From positions 9,935,312-9,999,311 of the forward strand of contig NC_092675.1 in the NCBI RefSeq assembly GCF_964355755.1: a stretch of DNA of 64,000 nt. The letters run 5' to 3'. Shown here in pieces: positions 1-13,400 of this stretch. The translations under genes and the position numbers were made by a program. Origin of the DNA: Antedon mediterranea (taxonomy: Eukaryota > Echinodermata > Crinoidea > Comatulida > Antedonidae). How positions within the stretch are numbered: the stretch's first letter is position 1; every line of letters begins with the position of its first letter. The notes under the pieces are model-generated. The model worked only from the letters and a program-made list of their open reading frames with translations, was not told where the DNA came from and ran no database searches.

Positions 1-3000
1 TAAGATGATGCGCATGCGCTATGTTACGTTTAGACAATGTGTACTTGGTTACATTTATGAAAGTTTCTGAAGGCTAGAAATTATTTTATATGCCTAGTAG
101 TCTGGTAAACATTTTGATGGGATTTTTCCCAAGAACATGAAAACTCGTCTTGATATGATAGGCTATAGCTTCTCCGCAAATCAAACATTGAATGGATCAT
201 TTATTACGCGGAGATAATTTTGATTTAATTCCCACCCAGACCCTGTCCTGTTCTGTGTGGTCGTGTAGCCCTGTTGTTGTGTGCCGCCGGCAGTGGTGGT
301 ATGTAGGCCTACTTTATTGGCGTTTTATTTGGCAGGTCATACGTGCGAATTGAGTAGGACCTACGAAAGAGGCCTAGGCCAAGGACTAAACAATTAATAA
401 ACAAAACAACTTGGCATTACGATTTATATTTCAACAGTCTCGATCGTACATTCAGCACTGTACGTACTCGATCTTTTTCATTTTGAAACAAAATGATCAT
501 TGGTTGATTCGAAATCCATTTACATACCGCCCGCCCCATATAGCCAAATACGGTATGATAAACTACGTCATTCTTATCGGATGTTTGCGGTCTGCAAATC
601 GATTTCTATACCTGTTTCACAAGTCTGTATTTTCAGACAAAAATCGTGGTCGAAATAAAAACAAATAAATAAAAAAAATAGATAATACAGACTTGGGGCA
701 AGTCTACAAGCAGTACAGTACAAGAGCCCAAACTGTTATAGTGCTTTAACATAAAAACAAAAGCAGCCATAAATAATTGAAAGGAACCCTTTTTTCAACT
801 TAGCTCAGCATCCAGCAGTTAACTTATAAAATAAATCAATTTAATGCTTCCTCACACCTGTTCACATACCTGTTCTAATTGCTATAGTAACATGTAACAT
901 TAATTGCTATAGTAACACATAGATATAATGGTTTTAACTTCCTGGTGATGCAATGGTCAGGACCATTGAAGTTTAGCTAGCCGTTTTATTGTGATTCTGA
1001 ACTATATTATGGACCTCAGTGTCAGATATATGTTTTAAAATAATGGGGATGGGACAAGAGCAACATTAAAAATGAATTGTCCTTTACTTTACTTTTTAAT
1101 TATTCAGAATAAAAAATAATGCAATGTTAAAACTCATTGGATTGGCTGGAGATTATAAGGCAATTACTAATTTAATTTTGAATTTTAATTATAATTTCTA
1201 GATTTTAAAGTTTGTTAATTTTTACTTATATTATTGCACAAAATATAATATTGTATTTCGTTATATAAAATTAACATTGTTCATGCAGTGATTAACTTTA
1301 GATTTTGAATGCAAATAGATACACAATGAATAATTGTTTGAATTTGCTGGTAGGATATGCCTGATCTCAGCGCATTATGACAACATGGGAATTTATTCTT
1401 AATTATTGTGTAAATATGCAGTATGATGAAGATGATATTCAGTTTTGAAAGATGCTTTTTGCCAGAATGAAAGGACAGAAAGTAGAAAGAATAAATAAAA
1501 CTAATAATAAAAAATGTAAAGTAATATGTTGATTGATCATAAACTTTTACATGATGATGACTTAATAGAGCAGTACTTGACCTGGATTGACCTCAACTGA
1601 TCTCCCAGTCATTAACTCAATGATAGACATATGAAAATCTCTAGAAGGTCCAATGTGTGTAGGAATTATAAATTCCAATGAAGTAAAATTATGTCCCCAT
1701 CTGCATTTTTTTGACACAACAAAAAATCTTATTTAATTATTGATTCATAAGAACTGACCCTGAAAGTCAAGGTTATTTTGTTGGGTTAAAACTAATGTGT
1801 TTTTAAATTGCTGGGGCCTAATTTCTGCAGCATCAATACAATTCATAATTATACTGACCTGCATTTTGAAACTGTTTCAATGTGTGCAGTAACTATAACA
1901 TGTCAACATTACCCAACATGCAATGCATTCAAATGATCAAATGGTCAAGATGTAGGTAGTTGTCTCAAGGCCATTAAATATTAATTTGGATTTCGCCTAA
2001 AATTTGCATGATAACTAGAAAAATGGTGCCAAGATCCAATCATCGAAATATACATTTTTCCATCCCCTGAATCCATACCGATGGCCCTTGATGGCCCTCT
2101 GTCCGGTCACTGCTCGCTACCCTAGCAAAATACTCAGTATACCGGAGATTACCCAACATTGAATTGCATAACCCCCTTTCCCTATACTACACTTCTAGAT
2201 CCATCCCTGTGTATAAACAAACTAACCAAAAAAATTTTCTATGCCACTACATCTTCCATTAAAAATATGTTAAAGATTTTTGCCTAAAGCTAAAAGAATA
2301 TTGCAGTGAACTAGATCAACATGTAGTTACCTTTGTTCTATTAAACATGAAGTCTACAGAACATTTACAACACTTGCTAAATTTAAATTACTTGAATGCT
2401 ATTTTCTTTGCGTCATCTACATTACTGTATCTCATGAGAAAAACAAATTTAATACTATTTTAAAAGTAGCAAAATCTCATCAAAATTGATGTGCCTTGAA
2501 ATAATAAATTCAACTGCAGTGAATATAAATTGACAGTCTACATATCGTGTTGGCCTAATTTAGATCTGTGAATATTTATCCAATTTATTATTTTGTAAGC
2601 TATTTATTTGTATTTCCAATGAACTATTGCATTCTGTATTACAAATGTTGACTATTGAAATAATAATCATTTATTTCAAATATTTGAATCGTTCTAGTTA
2701 TTAAATTTTACAATTACCCATATTAGATCATTTATAAACAATAGGTAGATAGATAGATAGATATTGTGTAAAACTTTGAGTTTATCATAGCTCCTAAACG
2801 TAATATACTGTCTACTAGCACAGAACATTAGTCGGTATAATTCTCGATAAATGTATAATTCTCGATAAATGTTCCATAACAGAGGCAAGTGTTAAAGGTT
2901 ATGGAAGGCTTAAAGCATTCATTTTAAAGGCTCACTGCCCATTTTATGTGAATATCAACTGAAGATTTTGCACTTAAAATATGCAAAGAATCTGATTATA

Positions 3001-4340
3001 TCTTTTATTTCAAACATTACTTGTAATCCTATTGATATATTAACAATATGTATTGGTATATTTATTTCTTATAGAAACACATTATTTTTGCAAATATTTA
3101 TATTTAAGAATTTCTGGTAAATATCACTATGAATAAAAATTTCGAAGAGTTTCTTTTTAAAATAGATTTAATTGGAGAATTTTATAAAATGTTGTAAAAT
3201 CATAGGTAACCACAAGCTGTAAAGCAAAAGGACTTTTTACTAATATACTGTATAAGTATACTGCACTTTTCAAACTATGAAACAGAGGTGAATGTGATGG
3301 TAAATAGGTGACGATTTCTCCCCTTTTGTGAACAGCCTTGTACAAATCCTAGCTAAGGGCTTTACTTTGACACACAGTTTATGAATATATTACATTATAT
3401 ATAGGGCTACAACTAGTTTATTGATTGTCACCATGGATACAAAAAGACCATCTTGTTTTATTGTGAGTGATAACAAATTAATCAATTTCAGTCAATTTGT
3501 TACAACAAATAGTTTTAATATGATTGGCAGGAGAAGAAGATTTATGCTTCATTACATTTTGTCAATAGAGAATATAAAAACAACTGAAACTCATGTCCAA
3601 GAGCTTCAATTTAATTCAATTCTTTTATTTACATAGTGATTATCTTTGCGTTATTTAAGGGTTGTTGGACAAGTTTAAACTGCAAAGGTTTTCAACTTCT
3701 TTAAAGGTTCATGTCGTGTCAGTGTACACATCTAGCTCATATGCACTTGCTTAACAAATACTGAACACTCACTTTATTACGAAAGAGCCAATAGATTATC
3801 CAAGCTTGAATCTAAAAAGTATACCCTCTTGGGAAAGCCTGGTTCATCCCTTGTAATTGTAATAATATTATTAATGTTGATAATATATATTTGGATCAAG
3901 GTCATTAACACTGCACAGTAGTGCAGGCAAAATTAAGTAGTCTGTAATGGCTCATCCATGATACTGTAGTTCAAGGTACAGTAATATAGGTGGCGCTATT
4001 TTTAAATAGCTGTTAAAACAGCTCTTAACCAGCTGGATTTATTATTACTGTACTCAGTAATAATGCAACACAATATGGTGTTGAATATTAATTAGAACAT
4101 CCTTTACTGCAGAGAACATTATATCATGTATAATCAATATTATATTAGTTTTCCAGACCCAAAAATATGTTTTAATGTTATTTTAGTGCATGCATCAATG
4201 GTGTGAAAGATATTACTTGATACAAACAAATTAGAACTAGAATAATTATTATAGAATATTGGTAGCTATAAGTAGCATTTTGCATGATATTGTTATACAT
4301 TATTTTGATTAAAACAAAAATTGTTTGATTATTTTTCCAG
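1..4340. other. Upstream or intronic AT-rich DNA
   Basis: No convincing PDZ first-half exon, promoter or CpG island is seen here. The open frames (for example 411-668) lack coding character. Weakly GC-rich spots with TAGGCCTA-like palindromes occur near 300-380. The one item of note is the candidate alternative first exon at 3433. This is probably intron if the missing PDZ exon lies upstream of the window. Confidence 0.5.
3433..3462 (+). CDS. Candidate alternative first coding exon (10 codons)
   Basis: GTCACCATGG is a near-perfect Kozak context. Ten codons (MDTKRPSCFI) follow and end directly at a strong donor, GTGAGT, in phase 0. That phase fits the next exon at 4341. Translation would start inside the PDZ fold and give a protein with only half of the domain. 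No promoter motif is visible, and such short ATG-to-donor strings also occur by chance. Confidence 0.25.
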
Positions 4341-4492
4341 GTAAATCCTGGTGGAAAGGCAGCGAAAGGACAGATCTGCATTGGAGATACTTTGTTACAA
4401 ATTGACGGAATTAATACAAACCACTTGGATATATTACAAGCACAGGGGATTATAAAAGCTGTTAGAGGATCTTTACAATTACAATTATTAAG
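4341..4492 (+). CDS. Exon: second half of a PDZ domain
   Basis: The exon follows a TTTTTCCAG acceptor and ends at AG|GTATGA. It encodes VNPGGKAAKGQICIGDTLLQ followed by IDGINTNHLDILQAQGIIK and a short beta strand. This matches the second half of ALP/Enigma/ZASP-type PDZ domains, which carry VNPGSKAA, then GD.I..I.G, then A...IK. The exon starts in phase 0 exactly before the VNPG turn, a position where I recall PDLIM genes being split (memory, not checked). It ends in phase 2. The preceding exon with the GLGF-type ligand loop is not visible in 1-4340 and probably lies upstream. Confidence 0.85.
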
Positions 4493-7400
4493 GTATGAAT
4501 AGTTTGATATAGTATTCTTGTTTATTGAGGAAGCAAAGTTACCCACCCCAAAACAATTCCCAGTAAAATTCTGGTCATTTGTATGGATGTGTGTAATTTG
4601 TATTAGATAGTATATATTCATACATTTTCTATCCTCAAGTACATTGTCATGACTAAAGGCCAACTCAGAGAGCATTGTATGATGAGACCTGACCAGTCAG
4701 AAAATAAAAAATGTTTAAAGTTTCCCGACGACCTAAAAAAACTATCACAAGATGACTCGTCTTGACGGAATTCAACTCAGACAGCACTGACGATTCATGA
4801 CATTTGTCAGGCCTCATAAGATGCTGTGTGATTTGGGTTTAAGGGGCTTCTTGGTATAAAATAAATAGAATAGAATGGATGATCCTTTAGGATACTGCAG
4901 AAAGAAACAACCAACATGCTGTGTAAATGGAAACAGAGAGCCATAGAAAGGAATTTAACTCTGGTATCTACAGTAGGCCTATCTGCTAGCTAGTACAATA
5001 TATTATTTAATGGGTCATTGGCGAATTCACTTTTTGGCAGGGTCTATATAAGAAAAAAGATACTTTTTTTCTTGGCAAGTAACATTTTTTATTATTTATT
5101 GTTTTTTTTATTTGTTCTCCAATTTGTAGGGAATACGCATCAGATACCTCAGACGACAGCATGTCAATAACCAGTACAACAAGTAGTTCATACAGAATAC
5201 TTCCAAATGATCAAGTAACATCAGGTAAAGTTATGCTAATTTGTTATTATGTTATCATATTGTATCCTATTATCTTTCAAGTTAATTGATGATCAGTATG
5301 GTTGTATTTCCTCTTAAACTATGAAGTATCGTATAGACTAGTGATAACTAATCTCAACAATAAATCAAGAGAAAAATGAATCTTAACATAAGAGAAGATT
5401 TAGGGCCTGTTTCTGCTGAGCAGAAATAATCGATTATTAACCGTTTATCTTTTTTAATCGATTATTTTTGGGCAGCAGAAACAGCGCAAAATAAAATAAC
5501 CGATTAAAAATAACCGATTAAAAACACTCAATCCATTGCGTGTTTTAATCGATTATTTCTTGTTTTAACCGCTTATTGCGGAGCAGTTTTGAGCTGCAAC
5601 ACAAATAGCGCTTATTGACCCCCATTTTGACCTCTAGAGTATGGCAAACTCAGATCATTCACATCACAAAGCATGCTGTTTATTTGCGCAATATTGACGA
5701 CGATCAGCAAAACAACGATCGCGATGTAGACCGAATAACAATCAAATGTTAAACATTTGATTTTTATTATTTTGTGGGGGAGAATTATACCGAGAGACTC
5801 CAGAGGTGTTACAAGTACACCGTTACATCCCACCAACAAGTACACCGTTACATCCCACCAGTCCAGGCTAACGATGTTTTACATGTCCTTTTTTAGGCCT
5901 GTTGTCTGTTGACTTGTTTCGGTAGAAATATATAGCCTATTTATAGGCCTAGCAGGCCGAAAATAGAACCAACGAACGGCAAAACAAACTTTTCTCGCCG
6001 ACGTGTCTTCTTAATATAACATCATTATTCTGTTGTATGTAGTAAGGTAGTAGGCCTAGATGTTTATTTTACAGATAATATAGCTTTACGTAAGAGTAAT
6101 TTTTAATCCTACATGTGAGAGTTTCAGTCAGCGATAGGATGTAAACAAACCAAATCTCATCGGCCTTTCATAACTTGAACTGCGCTGTGGGGGAATGATG
6201 ACGTGATTTTAAAAATCGATTACCTGAATAACCGATTAAAGTCGTAGCAATTTTCAATTGCAACGCGATTATTTTTGTGGTTTGCGGTGACTGGAAAAAA
6301 TCAATTATTTTGATGTTTTCAGCAGAAACAGACCCTTAGAAAGAAAAAAATGTCAAACGAAGTGTTATATATTAAAGGACAGATGTGAGCAAAAATGTTT
6401 AATTGTTCATATGTTGTAGTTCATAATAAAAGTGTATCCAGCTGTTATTTTTTGGATATCTTATTAGAACACTTGATTATTTGAAAAACATTCATAAGTT
6501 TCAAGTGGGTAAAATTCCTGTTGTGAGAAACTCAAAAGATACTGAACTTTATATTCACCAGTCTAGTTTCTGATGTTGTTATATAACCAAATTTGAACTC
6601 AGGAAACTCATAAAGTGAGAATTTTATATTTCTGTTGTTATTAACTGCACATGTGTGTTTAAAAATCTATGTACTACTCTAGTGTAGCAGATTTTTAAAA
6701 AAATGCTAGACTATAATGGAGACGTTTTGTCTTGCATCATCCGCCAACTTCAAACATTTATATAACTACTGTATTGAAGATGAAGGAAAATTTATTTAAA
6801 AAGAAAATAAAATGATGCAAATAAGCATATGCACTAAATAGTTTATGTAGATAGTTACACCCATAAAACTAGACATTTATTTGATTAGGTATATGCCATT
6901 TTGCTTGTTGGAATGCTTGTTGACTAAATTAACTAGCGAGTCATATGGCCGAGCGGTTAAGGCAGGGGCGCCGTTTATCGTACCTAAAGAGCCAACAACA
7001 ACATCGGCAAGGGTTCGAGGCCGACTCGCTCCTAGTTCTGGTGGTGGAACAAGTCTTCTCGGATAAGGACTATAAACCGTAGGTCCAGTGTACACAGTTA
7101 TAACCTGTGTGTACTTTAAAGAACCCAGTTCATTATTCGAAAAAGAGTAGGGGGTTACCCCGGTGAACTGGTTCACACAATAGCCTCTGTATCAGGGGGA
7201 TTACCACCTATCTGATAGGACAGTGATTAATTCACTATTGGTAATCCTTGGCCACAGTGCCTAAAGACATAAAATAAAATAAAAATAAATAAAACTGAGA
7301 CAACAAGTCTGAAAGCTTTTTACAATTACACCAAGCATCATTTTAATGACTGGTATCTTAATACTTCATCTCTTATGAACACAACAACAGTAATTACTTT

Positions 7401-10400
7401 TAATGGTACAGTTTTAGACAAATTTTAACTTTATGAATTTCAGTTTCCCCATATTAATTAAGTAAATAAATAATTAGAAGGCTTAACAAAGGTTCAGCAG
7501 AATAAACATATTACTATTCAAATTAGAACGTGAATATTGATAGGTGCATATATTGTGAATCACAATGAATCATAATGGATTGAATCAAATCATTAAAACA
7601 TGTAATTCATTGAAACGGAATAATTTTTGAAATTCTGTATTAAATAGTTATATACATGATAGCTTTTAATTTCAATTGAAGATAGGTGTAAACTGATTTA
7701 AAAATATCCTTAGCAATTAATAAATCTTAGATTTAAACTAATCAGACAATGTTTAGGGTAGAGGTCCCCCTAAATTCTAATCCAATCAGTGGCCTACAAA
7801 CTTTCCTTGCTAAACTAAAAAAAGAGGTGCAATCTTGGTTATTCATCCACTAATTTTTCCAAATAAATGAGGTTAACATGCATGATGCCATAAATTATAT
7901 TTCATATGAATCATGTAGCCTAAAAGAAATGAATCATATAGCCCTTTAGAATCCATTAAATACAATTTCAAAATATTAAATATTAATGTTATAATTATTA
8001 AACACAGCATATTGATTTTCATTCATATCTCACAGTGCATTAAAACAGTTATTAAATACTGAGTTATTGAAAAATGAATTAAATATGTAAGAAATATACT
8101 AATATGCCTTGTACTGATTTGTGACTAACATACATTAACCTGGTTTGTATCATTATATTACAGGTATTTATTTATTTTTATCTGTTATTAGGTACATACA
8201 GGAGGGTATTTGGAAATAGGTTAATAAATCTATTGTTCATTGATAAGATTTTGTCAGTTAATTCATCATATGACAGCCTACTGTACAAAATTATGCATAT
8301 ATACAAATTTTGCAGTGTACTGTAAATTGTAATGGTCTAGCAATTTTAATTTTGGAGTGGTTAGTCAGTCCCCACTGAATGATACCATTATCTTGGTCCT
8401 CTTGAAAATTCTTCCCTCTTGATAGTTTGGCTTCTTGGCAGTTCGTGCCCTGATGTGATATTTCTTTTCCCTGGGCTTTGACATTTCTTGCCCTTGCCAT
8501 TTCTCTTGCCACTTGGTTCCCAATATTATTTGCTTAAAATGACCATATACATTGAAATTGAATAGTGGAGGAGAGTTTGTAAATCATCACTTAACATTGA
8601 ATTGACATTGAATCACTACCCAATCCAATTCTAAACCTGCCTCCATTCTTTTCTCCCCAGGCACGGATTTAGGTGGGGATAATTGGCTTTAGCCCTCCAA
8701 GTTTAACAGAAATGTCTTTTTGACCTCTTTTCAAATACATGTCTGCATTCTATGTGTTGTTGATATTAATTATTCATTCTATGTATTCAAATTGATTTAT
8801 GCAGCTGCACTGATTTGGTAAAACACAATTTTTTCTAGCTTTAATGACAATAAAAGCTTAAATTATTCAACCTCTCTAGTCTCAGAGAAAACAGAGACAG
8901 TTACTGAGAATCAATGTGTTCAGTTTTTCTGTCTTTTTAAAGAAAAGTAATAACAAAATTGCTAAATGAATTGTTTATTTTACTACGTATAACAATTAAT
9001 TAAGCAATGTAATTCCTGTTGGGTGTGGTTTGAATACACTAAATTAAACAATAAAACAAATAATTTTCATATATTTAACCAACAAAGTAAAAAACAATTT
9101 AGAGAATAATACAAGATTACTATAACTTGAAGAGTCAGCAGTCTCATGATCCTAATTTTAATAACAATATTATGTTAACAACTAAAGAAAACATCTAACT
9201 AATATGCTACTAGAAAATAACTTCCTACGACAGAGTCGGCATTTACGGTATATAGCTTTGTGTATGTGTAGCATCAGAAAAAGTGGGAGGGGCTTTGTAA
9301 ACAGGCATTAACTAAAGTAAATCCGGTAGAGAAGGGTGAACGATAATGGTACGAATGGTATTTTAAGAGGTATTGTATTATCTAATATATATAATTATTT
9401 TTCCACTGTACCTGAAAAAATAATTTTTTTTGGGGCTTTTATTCTACATATTGACTGTATGTGAAATTTGTTTAAATAATTGCTTCTTTAAGACTTGTTG
9501 TACAGAATGGTAGGTTGTTCTGAGCTATAAAAATAATTCATGAAATTAATTTTAAAACATTAAAATGACTCCTCTCACCCAAATAGCACTTTAAATATAC
9601 TTTGTAATAGGGTGTAAAGCACTGAAAAGGCCTTAATTAAATTGTAAATTTGTAGTGTTATTGGGTGACGCTGAATATAACTGTATCATCGCTTCTCTTG
9701 ATAAGCGTGTATCAAATGGGTCTGTAAGATTGGGCGTGAATACCATAATTGAATAATGTTTGGCAATTGGAATCATTGCACTGAATAAATTGGCTATGAA
9801 TGAATTGATGAAACAGATGGGTAGAATGACTACATAAACCTACTGACTCATCCTTGACAATCGTTCTACTTCATCATTCTAAAATATGAACAATAATCCT
9901 ACAAATTCAGAAACTAATCAATTTTATTTGACTCATTGTTGGTGTTTCTCATAGTCAAATGTATCACAATCTTGTACGGATCAGATAAGCAATGAATATC
10001 AGATGAAGTATCAGTAGAAGTCACTATTACCGTACCCATGTGGTAGCTTCTCGCAACCAGGGAGTAGCTTCTCATAACCAGGGCATAGCTTTTCTCCAAT
10101 TCTGAAAACAAGGTTTGATGCCAATGCTCAAAGGGTCACCAATTCAGTGTTCACTTAAAAGATGTATTGTCTCCCAAAAAACATGAAAATAAAGAATAAA
10201 AAAAAAAATAGGTCATTTCCCTGTTTATCACTTCTGTTAAAAAATAGTAAATACTGTTTTCACTTAAAAAGACAAAAAATATAAATTGAACCAAAAACCC
10301 ATTGACTATTTTCCCCTTTAAATCACAGTTTTTTAGGTAAATACTTTTTGAATACAGTAATTATTATACATTAAAATGGTATATTCAACAAAAAACTATT

Positions 10401-13400
10401 TTTTTTAGGCCCGGGGACAATACAGTTTCTAATATTACATTGTCAGTCCAGTTATGGCAGTACATCCGATGGATACAGTATATGGATAATAATAGTACTT
10501 TACTATGTGAAACGATCATCCATCTTTCAATACACTAAAATAGTTTGTATTTTGTTGTTATGCAATGCTCAATTTAATCCATATGTCCCTAAACAAATGT
10601 TAATATGTTTAATAATAAAGTTGTTATGCTTCAAGACTCTAGTATATCATTTGATAAAACTGAAAAGGCCAAATAGTTAATAAACATTTAAATGCAATTT
10701 AAGAAAAAAACCTTTAAAAAAAGCAGGTTAGACTAACAAACGGTTTTATTACTAGTATGGTAGGCTTAGCTAGCTAATTATTTTAGTCCAAATTAATACA
10801 TTTTAGTTTAATAATTTTGTTTTAATTTATCAGTATCATTACAAATCCCATTGAACACTTTATTAAGCTGTGAAATTAACACAACAGGTTTATTGGAATT
10901 GATTTGGCTGAATGCACTCATAAAATTAATTAGATTAATACAGATTGAATGATATGGGTCAAAGGCCAAAAATCAATTAGCTGCATCGTTTTCACCAACA
11001 GCTGTGTTACCCGAAATATGACGTTAATGTTGTTGAATAATGTATAGCAAGCGAGACTGTACTGTATATGTAATGTTATAGTGTTATACATAGTGATGCA
11101 ACAACTTTAAGTATGGTTCATATTCTTGTCAATATCAGAGGCCTGTGGCCTTATTCACCGATCACACTTAAGTGAGATATTTCCCTTAAATATTAAGTAT
11201 TTCACTTAAATCAATAAATATTTATGTATTTCCCTTAAATTGTATTCACTTTAAGATAGGATATTTTTCCCTTAGCGGAAGAGTGAATGGTGAATACGGC
11301 CCCTGGTTCAATTCAGATTCTTGTCAACACCTATAAACAGAGCATCAGTATTGCTGCCTATTTACTAAAATAAACAAGAAATATTTCTTCAATCATATCA
11401 TATATTACAGGAAAACTTTTTGAGTTGATTGACATTTGTTTTGTGTCTATCACCCTCTATAGTTTACATCAATATAATTGTTTTTGTTATGACAATTGTG
11501 ATAATAAAGTCAGTTATCTAAATTAACAGCTTTTATTATAATAAATACTTTTCTCCACTGTGGCCTACCCGCATTTTAAGTTCAACTAAATCTGTGAAAT
11601 AAAGTGTTAAAAATATAAATGAACATGATGCTTTTTGTAGCATACTTGTTATTCTCTTGAGTATTTTAACCCTTTTAATAACCCTCTACAGGAGATATAT
11701 GTTTTGAGGCAGAACTTAGGTTCTTAACCCTCAAGTGACCCATTCGGATTTCATACCTCCTCTAACTCTTTAGAGTCTATGCTTACTGTACTGTACCATC
11801 GCCTATAGGGATTTGTTTAGGTGAAATCAAAAAGGATTTACCTTTTTTTTATCAATAATAATAATAATGCAATTGATCTTGGCATAGTTTCTGTTGTTGT
11901 TAAAACTCCAATACAAAATTCCTAATTCTTACTTACTTTCCATTCTTGAATTAAAGGATGGAAACCTTAAAACATTTATAGAATGTGTTTTTATTTCAAA
12001 ATTCCAAAATGTTTACATGTTCTTTTTGTCTAACACACAGGAGACATTACAGTGCCAAGAATTTTTGTAAACATTTTGAAACTTCTGTACATAAATAATC
12101 AATCTAAAAAACAATCTAAATATATACAAACAATAAAATCCTTTTTGCATGCAAGTTAAATACACTGTTATGTGGTCTATTGAATAAAACCCTCCCTATC
12201 AGTACATCCTCATTTTCCCCACTGGTCTCCTTATCTGTTGAATAAGTTGTCTATTTTAAGACAATTTATGGTGTAATAACATCTTGTTATACCATAGGCC
12301 ATTATGCCAGTTTTGTATTTATATATTCAATACAATTTTTATTTTGCAATGTTTGATTCTTTCTTCTTTTTCTGTAAAAGGAATTCTTATCACATTGACA
12401 TTTTTCAAACATGGTTGCCAATAAATTTGTTACTGTGAATCATATTCATCAAAATTATCTTCAGGGCTGGAAATAAATCATATTTTATTTTCATGTCAGA
12501 ACCTGGAGATCCAAGCAAAGTTACAATTGATGATGATGTCATCAATGTGGACGGAGTTACGCTTGAAGGGTTTAATCCTGCCAATGTCTCAGTCACTTGT
12601 ACCACGACCAGAAAAGTCACCAAAATCACCCGCAGCCGTTCCCCCTCCCCAGCTCGTTTTACAAATGATGTTGAAGAACACCGGCCATACGGGTATCATG
12701 TTTACACTTCTGAAACTGAGGAAGAAGAGGTAACCCCACCGGTAACAATTTATCAGAGCCAACCTCATGTGATCAGACCAAAACCAAAGCAACCAGGACC
12801 ACCGGTACCACCAACACGTGGTAACCGTCCCCAGCAATACACCATTGGAGTGATATCCTCGCCACCCAATTTGAAAGGTTTGTCTCACGGTTTGCCGTAG
12901 CTTTCTAACGCTAACGGCATGTGCGATGAGGCAAATCAGCAAATTGTGCATGCTCAGCAACTTTCTTACAATAAAACCAGATTGTGGTCTAGAATAGGTT
13001 CTAACATTCACAAACTTGTTTGTATTTTTTTTTTAAGTTTAAGTGAGTGTTTTTTTTATTCCGTATACTTTTGCTTTACTTGATCTAACAGATTCCTGCA
13101 GTTGAAGAACCCCTAATAATTGTTACTTTCCCATCAATATTGTCTTTATTAAGAAAGATGGCAATTGGTTTGAATAATATTTTTCTATTTATAAAGCACT
13201 AACAATAGTTTATTACAGTAGTTTTAGACTGACAGCATGTAACAGTAAATTGTGCCATATGTAAAGCTATGAATCTTAAATTGAAGCTGCGTACTTGTCA
13301 GCAATATGTTATGACCTTAGAAAGAGTTTCTTTGCCGCCGACAACATATTACACAAATCTTGCAGATGACTGTCCCTGCTAGGATCTCTCTGTTAGCATA

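Noticed and set aside
411-668. 85-aa plus-strand open frame near the window start
   Set aside because: No Kozak context, no splice logic with the downstream gene, no family resemblance.
6944-7022. Possible tRNA-Leu/Ser gene
   Set aside because: A and B boxes are present but the stems do not close and a SINE body with an A-rich tail follows. Related copies occur elsewhere in the window.
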